64,000 bases of DNA from Pseudaminobacter salicylatoxidans (GTDB taxonomy: Bacteria > Pseudomonadota > Alphaproteobacteria > Rhizobiales > Rhizobiaceae). The first letter of the stretch is position 1, and every line of letters begins with the position of its first letter. Position numbers and translations under genes: made by a program. The stretch lies in NCBI RefSeq assembly GCF_003148475.1, contig NZ_QGGG01000001.1, positions 496,001 to 560,000 on the forward strand, read 5' to 3'. Below are positions 15,703 through 25,073 of the stretch, in pieces. The notes beneath the pieces are model-generated. The model ran no database searches and was not told where the DNA came from. It saw nothing but the letters and a program-made list of their open reading frames with translations.

Positions 15703-17202
15703 ATGTCTGCCCATGCCCATTTTGCCCGTCCCGAGCGCCATGAAGCGCTCGACCGCCTGAACGACAGGCGGCTCTATCGGGAGCTTGCCTATGTCGATGG
15801 CCACTGGATGGCGAGCGACACTGCTGCCGCCTTCGAAGTGACCGACCCGGCCACGGGAGCAAGCCTGGCCTGGGTGGCCGCGCTGGATGCCGACCAGACC
15901 GGCAAGGCCATAGATGCCGCCGCCAGCGCCTTCCCGGTCTGGAAGGCGCTGCTGCCGCAGGAGCGTTCGGCCATATTGCGCAGGTGGTTCGACCTGATCG
16001 TCGCCGCAAAGGACGATCTCGCGCTTCTCATGACATTGGAACAGGGCAAGCCGCTGAAGGAAGCGCGGGGCGAGATCGACTATGCCGCTTCCTTCGTCGA
16101 ATGGTACGCCGAGGAAGCAAAACGCCTCAATGTCGAGGGCGTGACCAGCCATCTACCCGGCGCGGAAATGGCGGTGCGACGCGAGCCCCTGGGCGTGGTG
16201 GGCGTGGTGACGCCGTGGAACTTTCCCTCAGCGATGTTGACGCGCAAGGCGGCGGCGGCCCTTGCCGCCGGCTGCGCAATCGTCGCGCATCCTTCCTCGG
16301 AAACACCGCTGTCGGCGCTGGCATTGGCGGAACTTGGCGAGCGCGCCGGCCTGCCCGCCGGCGTCTTCAACGTGGTGACGGGAGACGCCGCGACCATCGT
16401 CGGACGGCTGTGCGAGGATGCGCGCGTACGGGCCATGAGCTTTACGGGTTCGACCGGGATCGGCCGGCTGATCGCCGCCCAATGCGCGCCGACGATGAAG
16501 CGCCTCGTCATGGAACTGGGCGGCCATGCGCCGCTGATCGTCTTCGCCGATGCCGATCTGGACAAGGCCGTGCGGATCGCCACGGATGCGAAATTCGCGA
16601 CCTCCGGCCAGGATTGCCTTGCCGCAAACCGCATCTATGTCGAGCGGCCGCTTTACGAACGTTTCTGCGACGCTTTCGCCAGGCGCGTGGCGGCATTGAA
16701 GCTCGGCAACGGCTTGGCGCCGGACACGGACATCGGTCCGCTGATGCATGAGCGCGCAGTGCGCAAGGTCGAGGAACAGGTCGCCGATGCGTTGCAACAC
16801 GGCGCGCGTCGCATAGCCGGTGGCAGGCGCCGGGACGCAGGCTCGCTGTTCTATGAGCCGACGCTGCTTGCCGACGTGCCGGACCACGCCCTGATCATGC
16901 GCGAGGAGACTTTTGGTCCGGTCGCCGCAGTGACACCCTTCGACACGGAGGAGGACCTCATCGCCCGCGCCAACGCCAGCGAATATGGCCTCGTGGCCTA
17001 TGTCGTGACCGAAAACGGCGCGCGCCAGCGGCGCATGGCCAATGCGCTCGATTATGGCATGGTGGCGATCAACCGGGTGAAGATCACCGGCGCACCGATC
17101 CCGTTCGGCGGGGTCAAGCAGTCCGGTCTCGGTCGCGAAGGCTCGCGCCACGGCCTCGAAGCCTTCACCGACCTCAAATATGTCTGCCTCGACCTGGCGT
17201 GA
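15703..17202 (+). CDS. doeC: Aldehyde dehydrogenase of ectoine catabolism (aspartate-semialdehyde oxidation, DoeC/Ssd type)
   Basis: NAD(P)-dependent aldehyde dehydrogenase (499 aa). In the ectoine route this position oxidises L-aspartate semialdehyde, from the transaminase, to aspartate. Motifs: PWNFP at 171-175, FTGSTGIGR at 247-255, catalytic Glu271 in MELGGHAP, catalytic Cys305 in SGQDCLAANR, and the C-terminal PFGGVKQSG. Sequence type is close to succinate-semialdehyde dehydrogenases (GabD). Unusual: the lysine normally found in the nucleotide-binding KPS/KPA motif is His196 here (AHPSSETP). Ribosome site CGGAGG precedes the ATG. The next gene's ribosome site begins about 20 bp after the stop. 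Confidence 0.88.
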   Translation: MSAHAHFARPERHEALDRLNDRRLYRELAYVDGHWMASDTAAAFEVTDPATGASLAWVAALDADQTGKAIDAAASAFPVWKALLPQERSAILRRWFDLIVAAKDDLALLMTLEQGKPLKEARGEIDYAASFVEWYAEEAKRLNVEGVTSHLPGAEMAVRREPLGVVGVVTPWNFPSAMLTRKAAAALAAGCAIVAHPSSETPLSALALAELGERAGLPAGVFNVVTGDAATIVGRLCEDARVRAMSFTGSTGIGRLIAAQCAPTMKRLVMELGGHAPLIVFADADLDKAVRIATDAKFATSGQDCLAANRIYVERPLYERFCDAFARRVAALKLGNGLAPDTDIGPLMHERAVRKVEEQVADALQHGARRIAGGRRRDAGSLFYEPTLLADVPDHALIMREETFGPVAAVTPFDTEEDLIARANASEYGLVAYVVTENGARQRRMANALDYGMVAINRVKITGAPIPFGGVKQSGLGREGSRHGLEAFTDLKYVCLDLA

Positions 17203-17231
17203 GCCGGCCGGCGAAATCGAAAGGGAAAAAC

Positions 17232-18611
17232 ATGCTCGAAAATTCAAACGAACTCGCCGCCTGGGATCGCGACCATTTCTTCCACCCGTCCACGCATATG
17301 GGCATGCATGCGCGTGGCGAGACGCCGAACCGTATCATGGCCGGCGGCGAAGGCGTAACGATCTGGGACACGACCGGCAAGAAGAGCATCGACGCCTTTG
17401 CCGGGCTTTATTGCGTCAATGTCGGCTATGGCCGCCAGAAGATCACCGACGCCATCGCTGAACAGGCCCGCAACCTCGCCTACTACCACGCCTATGTCGG
17501 GCATGGCACGGAAGCCTCGATCCGGCTCGCCAAGATGATCATCGACCGCGCGCCGAAGGGCATGAGCCGAGTGTATTTCGGCCTGTCCGGCTCGGACGCC
17601 AACGAGACCAACATCAAGCTGATCTGGTACTACAACAACGTTCGCGGCAAACCCGAGAAGAAGAAGATCATCTCGCGCTGGCGCGGCTATCACGGCTCCG
17701 GCGTCATGACCGGCTCGCTGACGGGCCTCGCCGGGTTCCACAACGCCTTCGATCTGCCGCGCGCGCCGATCCTGCACACCGAGGCGCCCTGCTATTATCG
17801 CCGCGCCGATCGTTCGATGTCGCAGGAGCAGTTCTCGCAACATTGCGCCGACGAACTGGAAAAGCTGATCCTGGCGCAGGGACCGGAAACCATCGCCGCC
17901 TTCATCGGCGAGCCGGTTCTGGGTACGGGCGGCATCGTGCCGCCGCCGGCCGGCTACTGGCAAAAAATCCAGGCGGTGCTGACGAAATACGACATCCTGC
18001 TCATAGCCGACGAGGTGGTGACGGGCTTCGGACGCCTCGGCACCATGTTCGGCTCCGACCACTACGGCATGAAGCCCGACCTCATCACCATCGCCAAGGG
18101 GCTGACCTCTGCCTATGCGCCGCTGTCGGGCGTCGTCGTCGGTGACAAGGTGTGGCAGGTGCTGGTCGAGGGCTCCGACAAGCTCGGCCCCATCGGCCAT
18201 GGCTGGACCTACTCGGCGCATCCGATCTGCGTGGCCGCGGGCGTGGCCAATCTGGAGCTGATCGACGAGATGGATCTGGTGCAGAACGCCGGCGCGACCG
18301 GCGCCTATTTCAATCGTCAACTGACTGAAGCGCTGGGCGGCCACAAGCATGTCGGCGAGGTGCGCGGCGAAGGCATGCTGGCGGCGGTGGAGTTCGTCAG
18401 GGACCGCGACGACCGTGTCTTCTTCGACGCGTCGGAAAAGATCGGCCCGCAGGTGGCGGCCGCTCTTGCCGAGCGCGGCGTCATCGGCCGCGCCATGCCG
18501 CAAGGCGACATTCTTGGCTTCGCCCCACCGCTCTGCCTGACGAAAGAAGAAGCCGACACGATCGTCGCGAAAACGGCGGATGCCGTGAAGAGCGTGTTTT
18601 CCAAAGCCTGA
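17232..18611 (+). CDS. doeD: Diaminobutyrate transaminase (DoeD type), class-III aminotransferase
   Basis: 459-aa PLP enzyme (class III, omega-transaminase-like) that converts L-2,4-diaminobutyrate to aspartate semialdehyde in ectoine degradation. Visible motifs: VYFGLSGSDANETNIKL, SRWRGYHGSGVMTGSLTG, Asp260 in LIADEVVTGFGR and PLP Lys289 in TIAKGLTSAYAPL. The start at 17232 has AAGGGA 5 bases upstream; a GTG at 17199 that overlaps the doeC stop is less likely. It works between DoeB and DoeC, although those genes are on different strands of the island. The sequence alone would also fit other omega-amino acid transaminases; context decides. Confidence 0.88.
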   Translation: MLENSNELAAWDRDHFFHPSTHMGMHARGETPNRIMAGGEGVTIWDTTGKKSIDAFAGLYCVNVGYGRQKITDAIAEQARNLAYYHAYVGHGTEASIRLAKMIIDRAPKGMSRVYFGLSGSDANETNIKLIWYYNNVRGKPEKKKIISRWRGYHGSGVMTGSLTGLAGFHNAFDLPRAPILHTEAPCYYRRADRSMSQEQFSQHCADELEKLILAQGPETIAAFIGEPVLGTGGIVPPPAGYWQKIQAVLTKYDILLIADEVVTGFGRLGTMFGSDHYGMKPDLITIAKGLTSAYAPLSGVVVGDKVWQVLVEGSDKLGPIGHGWTYSAHPICVAAGVANLELIDEMDLVQNAGATGAYFNRQLTEALGGHKHVGEVRGEGMLAAVEFVRDRDDRVFFDASEKIGPQVAAALAERGVIGRAMPQGDILGFAPPLCLTKEEADTIVAKTADAVKSVFSKA

Positions 18612-18621
18612 GGCGGTTCGG

Positions 18622-19731
18622 ATGGATATCATGACAAAGCCCCTCCCCGACACCATGGCCGCCGTTTTGCTGACCGGCCATGGCGGCCTGGAAAAACTCG
18701 TCTACCGTACCGACGTGAAGGTTCCGAAACCGGCGGCCGGGGAGGTGCTGGTAAAAGTCACCGCCTGCGGCATGAACAACACCGACGTCTGGGTGCGGCA
18801 GGGTGCCTATGGCACCGAAGAAGACGCTGCTGCCGTCTCCACCTGGCGCCGTCAGGGCAACACGCTGACCTTCCCGCGCATACAGGGCACCGACACCGTA
18901 GGCACTATCGTGGCCGTGGGCGAAGGGGTGCCGACGGCGCGCATCGGCGAACGGGTGATGGTGGATTTCTCCATCTACAACCGCGACGACGACTCGCTGG
19001 CCGACATCGACTATATGGGCCACGGGCGCGACGGCGGCTATGCCGAATACCAGGCGCTGCCTGCCGAAAACGCCCATGTCGTCAACACCAGCCTGAGCGA
19101 TATCGAGTTGGCCACCTTCTGCTGCGCCTACCTTACCGGCGAGCAGATGCTGGAGCGTGCCGCGCTCAAGGCGGGCGAACGGGTGCTGGTGACAGGCGCG
19201 TCCGGCGGCGTCGGCTCCGGCATCGTGCAGCTTGCCCGCGCACGCGGTGCGGTCCCCTATGCCGTGGTCGGCAAGGGCAAGGAACAGGCATTGCTCGACA
19301 TCGGCGCGGAGAAGGTGATCACCCGCGGCGTGGACGACCTGCCTGCGGCTGTATCAGAGGCGACCGGCGGCAAGCCGATCGACGTGGTGGCCGATCTCGT
19401 CGGCGGGCCGATGTTCAACGACCTGCTGCGCATCCTGCGTCCCGAAGGCCGCTACACGACTGCGGGCGCCATTGCCGGACCGGTGGTGCAGCTCGATCTC
19501 AGAACCATGTATCTGAAGCAGCTCCAGCTCAACGGGTCGAGCCAGGGCACACGCGGCGATTTCCGGCGCATCGTGCGCTATATCGAGCAAGGTAGCATCA
19601 AGCCGCTGGTCGGCGGCGTCTACCGGCTGTCCGACTTCCACCGCGCCCAGGCCGATTTCATGGCCAAGGACTTCGTCGGCAAGCTGGTGGTGGTGCCGGA
19701 CGCCATGGCAAATAGCGAGGATCAACCCTGA
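18622..19731 (+). CDS. Zinc/quinone-type alcohol dehydrogenase (MDR superfamily) at end of doe operon
   Basis: 369-aa medium-chain dehydrogenase/reductase. N-terminal GroES-like domain with ACGMNNTDVWVRQGAYG (the Cys would be the catalytic zinc ligand), GTDTVGTIVAVGEG, and a GGYAEYQ segment. The Rossmann domain has LVTGASGGVGSGIVQLARARGA. The gene starts 10 bp after doeD with GAGG 8 bases upstream of the ATG, so it is almost certainly cotranscribed with the ectoine genes. No ectoine step needs such an enzyme; possible jobs are aldehyde reduction or hydroxyectoine side-chemistry (speculative). Function unassigned. Confidence 0.85.
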   Translation: MDIMTKPLPDTMAAVLLTGHGGLEKLVYRTDVKVPKPAAGEVLVKVTACGMNNTDVWVRQGAYGTEEDAAAVSTWRRQGNTLTFPRIQGTDTVGTIVAVGEGVPTARIGERVMVDFSIYNRDDDSLADIDYMGHGRDGGYAEYQALPAENAHVVNTSLSDIELATFCCAYLTGEQMLERAALKAGERVLVTGASGGVGSGIVQLARARGAVPYAVVGKGKEQALLDIGAEKVITRGVDDLPAAVSEATGGKPIDVVADLVGGPMFNDLLRILRPEGRYTTAGAIAGPVVQLDLRTMYLKQLQLNGSSQGTRGDFRRIVRYIEQGSIKPLVGGVYRLSDFHRAQADFMAKDFVGKLVVVPDAMANSEDQP

Positions 19732-19852
19732 CACCGGTGGTCCGGGGCGACGACAGGACGCCCTTCGTAGGCGCGACCTGCCAATCTTGCTGCACGTTGC
19801 AATTCCCGCTGACGTCGGCTTAGCAAATCTCATGCCGAGCGATCATATCCTT

Positions 19853-19879
19853 GCAGGAGGCGTCTTCCACGCCTCCTGC
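19853..19879. terminator. Strong hairpin between convergent doe operon and porin gene
   Basis: Perfect 11-bp stem GCAGGAGGCGT/ACGCCTCCTGC on a 5-base loop, followed by a second smaller stem GTCCGG/CCGGAC (19885-19890, 19896-19901). No T-run on either strand, so termination is likely but unproven. Nothing else was recognised in the 208-bp gap. Confidence 0.55.
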
Positions 19880-19939
19880 CCGTGGTCCGGCACCACCGGA
19901 CGGTTCCGGCAACATGAACCGGCCGCTCGGCCGGATAGC

Positions 19940-21001
19940 CTAGAAGGAGCGCCTGATACGCAGCCAGCCGCCAAGCTCTCCGTCGCCGCTGGTTTTCAGC
20001 CTGTCCTTGTAGGCAACCTCCGGCTGGACGAAGAAGCCTGGGACGACGCTGTAGACAACGTTGGCAATCGCGGCGAAGTTTTTGTCCTCATCATATCCGA
20101 GCGCCAGATTTGTCGTCGCTTTCCGCGAAACCCTCGCGCTGCCGCCGCCCCATACGGCCCAGTTGCCGCTCCAAGGCTTGTAGAAGCTCTTGGCGACATG
20201 GTCGTCCGAACCGTAGCCGACCATTGCCCACAGCGAGATCGCCTCGCCCACATTCAGATCCAGGCGAAGCTTGGCGGCCCACTCCTCATAGTTGGAGTCG
20301 TAGCCTGCCACGCCGATGACGCTGCCCCACTTCTGCTTGAACCCAGCGCCCGCGACAATATGGGGAACATACGAATCGATGGTGTTCGTGCCGTGACCCT
20401 GCTCGAGCGCGATCAGGCTGCTGAAGCCGTTCGAACCCTTGAAGGTATAGGAGATCTGGTTCGTCGGCACCGGTGCAAACGGAACCAGTTGTTCGTTGAT
20501 GACCTTACCGCCGGCCAGAGTGAACGTCTTGAACAGCGAATCCGATTTACCGACCCGCAGGCCACCCAGTTCGATAAAGGCGTGCTTCAGTTCCCAGCTG
20601 AAGCCGGTATTGCTGTAAGCGTCTCTCGTAGATCCGTCGTCGAGGAAGAGCTCGGTATAGCTGCGCAAGGTGCCGAGTTCGGTTTCAGTGCGCGAATCCA
20701 GCTGCAACGTGACGCGCGAGCGCTTGAAGTAGGTGTCGTTCTGGTCAGGCGCACCATTCTTCTTGTCCCAGGACGTGCGGCCGAACAGGTCTCCCACACC
20801 CACGTCATATTGTGCATAGCCGCTCATGCGCAGGCAGTGCTCTGTTCCGGGGATATAGTAGAAGCCTGCTCCGTAAATATCACAGACGCGCATGTATTCG
20901 GCCGCCTCCGGTTCGGCGAGGACGATGCCATCGGCCGCGAAAGCCGCGGGCATTCCAAGCATCACCGCCAACGCCGCAGACGGTAGATATTCATACTTCA
21001 T
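19940..21001 (-). CDS. Outer-membrane porin, alphaproteobacterial Porin_2 family
   Basis: Trimeric general porin (353 aa). The start at 21001 gives a signal peptide (MKYEYLPSAALAVMLGMPAAFA, cleaved before ADG) and has GGGAGGG 9 bases upstream. The mature N-terminus shows the family hallmark EYMRVCDIYGAGFYYIPGT..CLRMSGY, with two cysteines. Alternating amphipathic beta strands follow and the chain ends in Phe (IRRSF), the outer-membrane assembly signal. The upstream 21002-21211 spacer is AT-rich and should hold its promoter. Probably not functionally tied to either neighbouring operon. Confidence 0.92.
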   Translation of the reverse strand: MKYEYLPSAALAVMLGMPAAFAADGIVLAEPEAAEYMRVCDIYGAGFYYIPGTEHCLRMSGYAQYDVGVGDLFGRTSWDKKNGAPDQNDTYFKRSRVTLQLDSRTETELGTLRSYTELFLDDGSTRDAYSNTGFSWELKHAFIELGGLRVGKSDSLFKTFTLAGGKVINEQLVPFAPVPTNQISYTFKGSNGFSSLIALEQGHGTNTIDSYVPHIVAGAGFKQKWGSVIGVAGYDSNYEEWAAKLRLDLNVGEAISLWAMVGYGSDDHVAKSFYKPWSGNWAVWGGGSARVSRKATTNLALGYDEDKNFAAIANVVYSVVPGFFVQPEVAYKDRLKTSGDGELGGWLRIRRSF

Positions 21002-21211
21002 AAATGGATCCCTCCCAGGAATCAGAGCGTGACGCAAAAATCGATCCCTGCATCCGTCGCCACCACCGGAGCAAAGATTGGGAATTCATCGAATAGATGA
21101 TTTCCGGTTTTTAAGATTTTCAGAGAGTTATTACTCTTATTATTCTTGCTATAATCGGCGATATGAAAGAAACTTCGAGTATTTATTCTTCATAATTTCT
21201 CGATCAGGGTG

Positions 21212-22228
21212 CTACCATGGCCTCGCACCATCGATGATCTCCAGGGCGCGGGCGGCGAAGAGAGCCGCCAGAGGGCCTACCTCGGCGGCATCTGCGGCCG
21301 CGGCGTTTCCGGCCCTCACGCGGTCGGCAATGCCCACGAAGATCACCGCGAAGCGAAACAGCGAAAAGACCAGGTGGAAGGGCTCGAGCGGCGCAGTCGG
21401 CACTGCATGGGCGAAATAGTGATCGAGGAATTCACGCTGGCTCGGGATGCCAAGCGTCTCCAGATCGAGCCCCAGAATGCCGCCATACTCATCTGGCGAA
21501 GAGTGCCAGGACATACTGCAAAAGCCGAGATCGGCAAGCGGATGGCCGAGCGTCGACAATTCCCAGTCAAGGATACCGATCACCGTCGGCTTTTCGGGAT
21601 GGAAGAGGAGGTTTCCAAGGCGGAAGTCGCCATGGGCGATCGACACCTGACTATCGTCAGCCGGCATCTCACGCGGCAACCAATCGGCAACTGTCTCCAG
21701 ATCAAGGATCCGTTCGCCCGGCGATTCCCGGAGCTGCCTGGTCCAGCGGCCGATCTGCCGCTCGAAATAATTGCCGGGCCTGCCATAGTCGTCCAGCCCA
21801 ACCTCGCCCGGGCGCACGGCATGAAGCTTCGCCATGGCTTCAGCCATGCCGAGATATATGTCGCGTCGCTCCTCACGCGAAAGACCGGGCAAGGAACAGT
21901 CGTGGAAGACCCGTCCGTCAAGCCGCTCCATAAGGTAGAAGGGCGTTCCCAGTGGCGTGTCGGCATCGTGAAACAGCAATGGTCGTGGCACCGGCACGTC
22001 GGTCGGGGCGAGCGCTTCGAGCACCCGGAACTCCCTGTCGACGGCATGCGCGCCTCGCAGGATCGCGCCGGCCGGCTTCTTCCGCAGAACCATGCGGCGT
22101 TCGCCGAAATCGACGAAATAGGTCGGGTTGGACTGCCCCCCTCCAATCCGTTCCAGACGCATCTCGCCACGACCGAAACGCTCCGCCAGAAAAGCCTCCA
22201 GTGCTGCCGGATCAAAATCGGTTTTCAT
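21212..22228 (-). CDS. APH-fold phosphotransferase, acyl-CoA-dehydrogenase-associated (ACAD10 N-terminal type)
   Basis: Aminoglycoside phosphotransferase-family kinase (338 aa from 22228). It has a [11 protein letters not shown] glycine loop, the catalytic [12 protein letters not shown] (residues near 200) and the metal-binding [17 protein letters not shown]. Proteins of this type sit beside acyl-CoA dehydrogenases in bacteria and are fused to them in vertebrate ACAD10/11, where the pair is linked to breakdown of 4-hydroxy fatty acids through a phosphorylated acyl-CoA. It follows the dehydrogenase gene at 34 bp; an ATG at 22255 would leave 7 bp. Antibiotic resistance is not suggested. Confidence 0.85.
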   Translation of the reverse strand: MKTDFDPAALEAFLAERFGRGEMRLERIGGGQSNPTYFVDFGERRMVLRKKPAGAILRGAHAVDREFRVLEALAPTDVPVPRPLLFHDADTPLGTPFYLMERLDGRVFHDCSLPGLSREERRDIYLGMAEAMAKLHAVRPGEVGLDDYGRPGNYFERQIGRWTRQLRESPGERILDLETVADWLPREMPADDSQVSIAHGDFRLGNLLFHPEKPTVIGILDWELSTLGHPLADLGFCSMSWHSSPDEYGGILGLDLETLGIPSQREFLDHYFAHAVPTAPLEPFHLVFSLFRFAVIFVGIADRVRAGNAAAADAAEVGPLAALFAARALEIIDGARPW

Positions 22229-22262
22229 CAGGCCTGTTGCCTTGTCTCCCCCCATTGCCAAT

Positions 22263-23474
22263 CTAGGCCTCACCCTCGACATTCCAGCGCCAGAAGCCCG
22301 AACCTTCGTCATTGAGGAAACGATTCAGCACCATTTTGTGGACCTCGTCGGCGCCGTCCACCAATCGTGCCTGGCGGGCATAGCGGTAGATCCATTCAAG
22401 CACGGTATCCTTCGAATAGCCGCGCGCGCCGTTGATCTGGATCGCCACGTCGGCTGCATCGTGCAGCACATTGGCGACCTGCACCTTGGCCATCGAAATC
22501 TCCTTGCGGGCGTAACCTCCGCGATCGAGCTCCCACGCCGCCTTCATCACCAGCATCCTGCCGATCTCGATGCGCATGGCCAGATCGCCAAGCTTGAGCT
22601 GAATGCTTTCGCGGTCAGCGAGCCGGATACCGAAACCGTAGCGCTCGGTGGCATAGGCGCGCGCAATCTCGACGCAGCGCTTGGACAAGCCAAGCCAGCG
22701 CATGCAGTGCGTCAGGCGAGCCGGCGCCAGCCGCACCTGCGTCACTTTCATGCCCCGCCCTTCGCCGGCGAGCATGTTCTCGACTGGAATTTCAAGCCCG
22801 TCGAATTCGAGCTCGCAATGGCCGCCGTGCTCTTCCGGCCCCATGATCTCGATGCGACGCTTGATGCGCCAGCCGGGCTGGTCCTTGTGAAACATCAGCG
22901 CCGAAAGACCGCGCTTCGGGTCGTCGGAGGTGCGCGCAATCAGGATGAAGTGGCTGGCATCCTGCGCGCCGGTGATGAACCATTTGCGACCGTTGATCAC
23001 ATATTTGTCGCCGCTTTTTTCAGCGCGCGTGGCGATCATCGAAGGATCGGAGCCACCACCGGGATGCGGCTCGGTCATGGCGAAGGCCGAACGCACCTCG
23101 CCCTCGACGATAGGCTTCAGCCACCGCTCCTTCTGTTCAGGCGTGCCGAGCGCCTCCAGCACCATCATGTTGCCATCGTCGGGCGCCGCCGAATTGAACA
23201 CGACCGGGCCGAAGATGGAGCGGTTCATCTCCTCATAGCAGACGGCCATCCCCGTCTTACCCAACCCTTGGCCGCCCGTTTCGGGCTTCAACTGGAGGCA
23301 CCAGAGCCCTTGCGCGCGCGCCTTGGCGCGCAGTGTCGCGAGCAGCGGAAGAGCGATATTGCCATGGGCATCGTACGAGGCCCTGCTGGCCTCCAGCGGC
23401 AGGACTTCGCGGTCGATGAAGTCGGCGATGCGGGCGCGATAATCTTCGACGCGCGCGGAGATCTCAAAATTCAT
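22263..23474 (-). CDS. Acyl-CoA dehydrogenase (ACAD10/11-like)
   Basis: FAD-dependent dehydrogenase (403 aa). Features: N-terminal helical domain ([20 protein letters not shown]), [19 protein letters not shown], the FAD-binding [17 protein letters not shown], and [13 protein letters not shown]. The C-terminal helical domain ends with [33 protein letters not shown]. The last motif (Y-x-x-x-R-x-x-R-x-x-D-G) is typical of the ACAD10/11 group. The start at 23474 removes an unsupported N-terminal extension. Middle gene of SDR-ACAD-kinase, 8 bp after the SDR. Confidence 0.9.
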   Translation of the reverse strand: MNFEISARVEDYRARIADFIDREVLPLEASRASYDAHGNIALPLLATLRAKARAQGLWCLQLKPETGGQGLGKTGMAVCYEEMNRSIFGPVVFNSAAPDDGNMMVLEALGTPEQKERWLKPIVEGEVRSAFAMTEPHPGGGSDPSMIATRAEKSGDKYVINGRKWFITGAQDASHFILIARTSDDPKRGLSALMFHKDQPGWRIKRRIEIMGPEEHGGHCELEFDGLEIPVENMLAGEGRGMKVTQVRLAPARLTHCMRWLGLSKRCVEIARAYATERYGFGIRLADRESIQLKLGDLAMRIEIGRMLVMKAAWELDRGGYARKEISMAKVQVANVLHDAADVAIQINGARGYSKDTVLEWIYRYARQARLVDGADEVHKMVLNRFLNDEGSGFWRWNVEGEA

Positions 23475-23482
23475 GACGGACC

Positions 23483-24238
23483 TCACAACGAGGAAACGAG
23501 ATGGCCACCGTCGACCTCGATCGACGAGCCGGTGATATAGCTGCCGGCCGAGGAAGCGAGCAGGAGCAGAGCGCCGTCGAGTTCCTCGGGCTTGCCCAGC
23601 CGGCGCTGCGGGATGCGCCTGACAAGCTGGTCGCCCGCCTCGGAGGAGAAGAACTCGCGATTGATGTCTGTCTCGATATAGCCGGGGCACAACGCGTTGA
23701 CGCGGATGCCTTCACGCGCCCACTCCAGCGCCAGCGCCCTGGTGAGCTGGATCACGCCCGCCTTGGACGTTGCATAGGCGCTGAGATTGCCGGCGACGCG
23801 GTGGCCGAGGATCGAAGCGATGTTGACGATCGCGCCGCCATGACCGGCCGCCTTCATGCCACGCGCAACTGCTTGCGCGACGACGAACACCCCTTTCAGG
23901 TTGGTGTCGAGCACGCGATCCCACTCCGCCTCCTTCAGGTCGAGCGCCCGTGCGGCTCCCGAAATGCCGGCGTTGTTGACAAGAATGTCGAAGCTCGTGC
24001 CGACCTCGGCGAGCGCCGCGACCACCGAAGCACTGTCGGTCACGTCCATCTGGACAGTCCGGGCACTACCCCCGGCCGCCTCGATCCTCGCGCAGGCTTC
24101 GTCCAAAGCCTGCTTGCGGCGCGCAGACAGCGTGACGAGTGCGCCGCGACGCGCCAGCAATTCGGCGAAATGCAGGCCGAGGCCGCCAGAAGCCCCGGTT
24201 ATCAGGGCTTTTTTACCCTTCAGATCGTCGAACATCAT
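23483..24238 (-). CDS. Short-chain dehydrogenase/reductase (FabG-like)
   Basis: 251-aa SDR. NAD(P) motif TGASGGLGLHF, NNAG at about residue 90, catalytic Ser in NIASILGHRV, and YxxxK in YATSKAG. It ends with SSIEVDGGHLVSSL as in 3-oxoacyl reductases and 3-hydroxyacyl-CoA dehydrogenases. First gene of the acyl-CoA operon; ribosome site GAGG 8 bases before the ATG. With the dehydrogenase and kinase it suggests processing of a hydroxylated acyl chain. A palindrome that should bind the divergent TetR lies 23 bp upstream. Confidence 0.88.
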   Translation of the reverse strand: MMFDDLKGKKALITGASGGLGLHFAELLARRGALVTLSARRKQALDEACARIEAAGGSARTVQMDVTDSASVVAALAEVGTSFDILVNNAGISGAARALDLKEAEWDRVLDTNLKGVFVVAQAVARGMKAAGHGGAIVNIASILGHRVAGNLSAYATSKAGVIQLTRALALEWAREGIRVNALCPGYIETDINREFFSSEAGDQLVRRIPQRRLGKPEELDGALLLLASSAGSYITGSSIEVDGGHLVSSL

Positions 24239-24260
24239 CGGCCTTACCTCAAAAAATCGA

Positions 24261-24274
24261 GCGAGCGCTCGCTT
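24261..24274. promoter_or_regulatory. Perfect palindrome, likely TetR operator
   Basis: AGCGAGCGCTCGCT, a 14-bp perfect inverted repeat in the SDR-tetR divergent spacer (24239-24374). GAGCG/CGCTC-type palindromes are typical sites of TetR-family regulators of fatty-acid genes. Confidence 0.65.
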
Positions 24275-24374
24275 TTCTTATTCATTCCCGCCCCCTTTTG
24301 CAATAGGCCGATTGCTGCTATTGCAGCCTTGCGGCGCGCTGCACGCACGCCGGGTCGATCGCAACGGAGCTCAT

Positions 24375-25073
24375 TTGGATTTTGTCAAGCAGAGGCAGTG
24401 GTCGAGCGACTTTTCGACGGAGGCGCTGTGCACGCGCATCCTGGAACGCCACCGCGATTCCGTGCGTGTGCAAAAGCCGCATGTAGCGGTCGCCAATCTC
24501 GTCCGCATTATCGAGGCGACGCTGAAACTGTCCAACAGACAGGGGTTCCACGCCACCAGCCTGCGCGACCTGGCCCAGGCTTCCGGCCTGAGCATGGGCG
24601 GCCTCTACTCCTACTTCGACAACAAGACCACGCTGCTGTCGATGATCCTGGGCGAGGTTGCGATCACGGCAACCGAGGTTCTCGGCGATGCGCCCAAACC
24701 GGTCGTCGATGATCCGGCCACGCATCTGAGATGGCTGATCGAGACGCATATCCGCCTCACCGAGGTGATGCAGCCCTGGTTCGTCTTCGCCTATATGGAA
24801 GCGAAATCCTTCCCCAGCGCCGAACGCCGCCTGGTGATCGACAGTGAGGCGGCGACCCAGGAGATTTTCGCCGGAGTGCTGCGGCGCGGCGTCGGAAACG
24901 GCACCTTTGCCATTGCCGACATCGAGCTTACGGCCTCACTCATCAAACCGCTTCTGCAGGACTGGTACGTCAAGCGCGCCAAGTACCGCCGCCGCAAGAC
25001 CAGCATAGATCAGTACATCGCGGCCGTCTCGGCCTTCATCGAAGCCGCTGTCGGACGCACCGGCGGAGCGTGA
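24375..25073 (+). CDS. TetR/AcrR-family regulator (TTG start)
   Basis: 232-aa repressor, divergent from the SDR-ACAD-kinase operon. The N-terminal helix-turn-helix has NLVRIIEATLKLSNRQGFHATSLRDLAQASGLSMGGLYSYFDNKTTLL (quoted in part as RDLAQASGLSMGGLYSYF). The long open frame continues far upstream over the SDR, but no ATG fits; TTG at 24375 has GGAG exactly 5 bases upstream and gives a normal length, so it is taken as the start. The ligand is probably an acyl-CoA (inference from the target operon). The stop codon lies inside a terminator hairpin. Confidence 0.85.
   Translation: MDFVKQRQWSSDFSTEALCTRILERHRDSVRVQKPHVAVANLVRIIEATLKLSNRQGFHATSLRDLAQASGLSMGGLYSYFDNKTTLLSMILGEVAITATEVLGDAPKPVVDDPATHLRWLIETHIRLTEVMQPWFVFAYMEAKSFPSAERRLVIDSEAATQEIFAGVLRRGVGNGTFAIADIELTASLIKPLLQDWYVKRAKYRRRKTSIDQYIAAVSAFIEAAVGRTGGA

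Noticed and set aside
21100-21200. Plus-strand TATAAT near 21150 as a promoter
   Set aside because: No plus-strand gene follows; the AT-rich stretch more likely serves the minus-strand porin.
21212-22228. Antibiotic (aminoglycoside) resistance gene
   Set aside because: The fold is APH, but it is clustered with an acyl-CoA dehydrogenase and SDR, which marks the ACAD10-associated kinase group.
23856-24374. N-terminal extension of the TetR gene
   Set aside because: It would lie antisense across the SDR gene; the TTG at 24375 with GGAG gives a normal TetR length.
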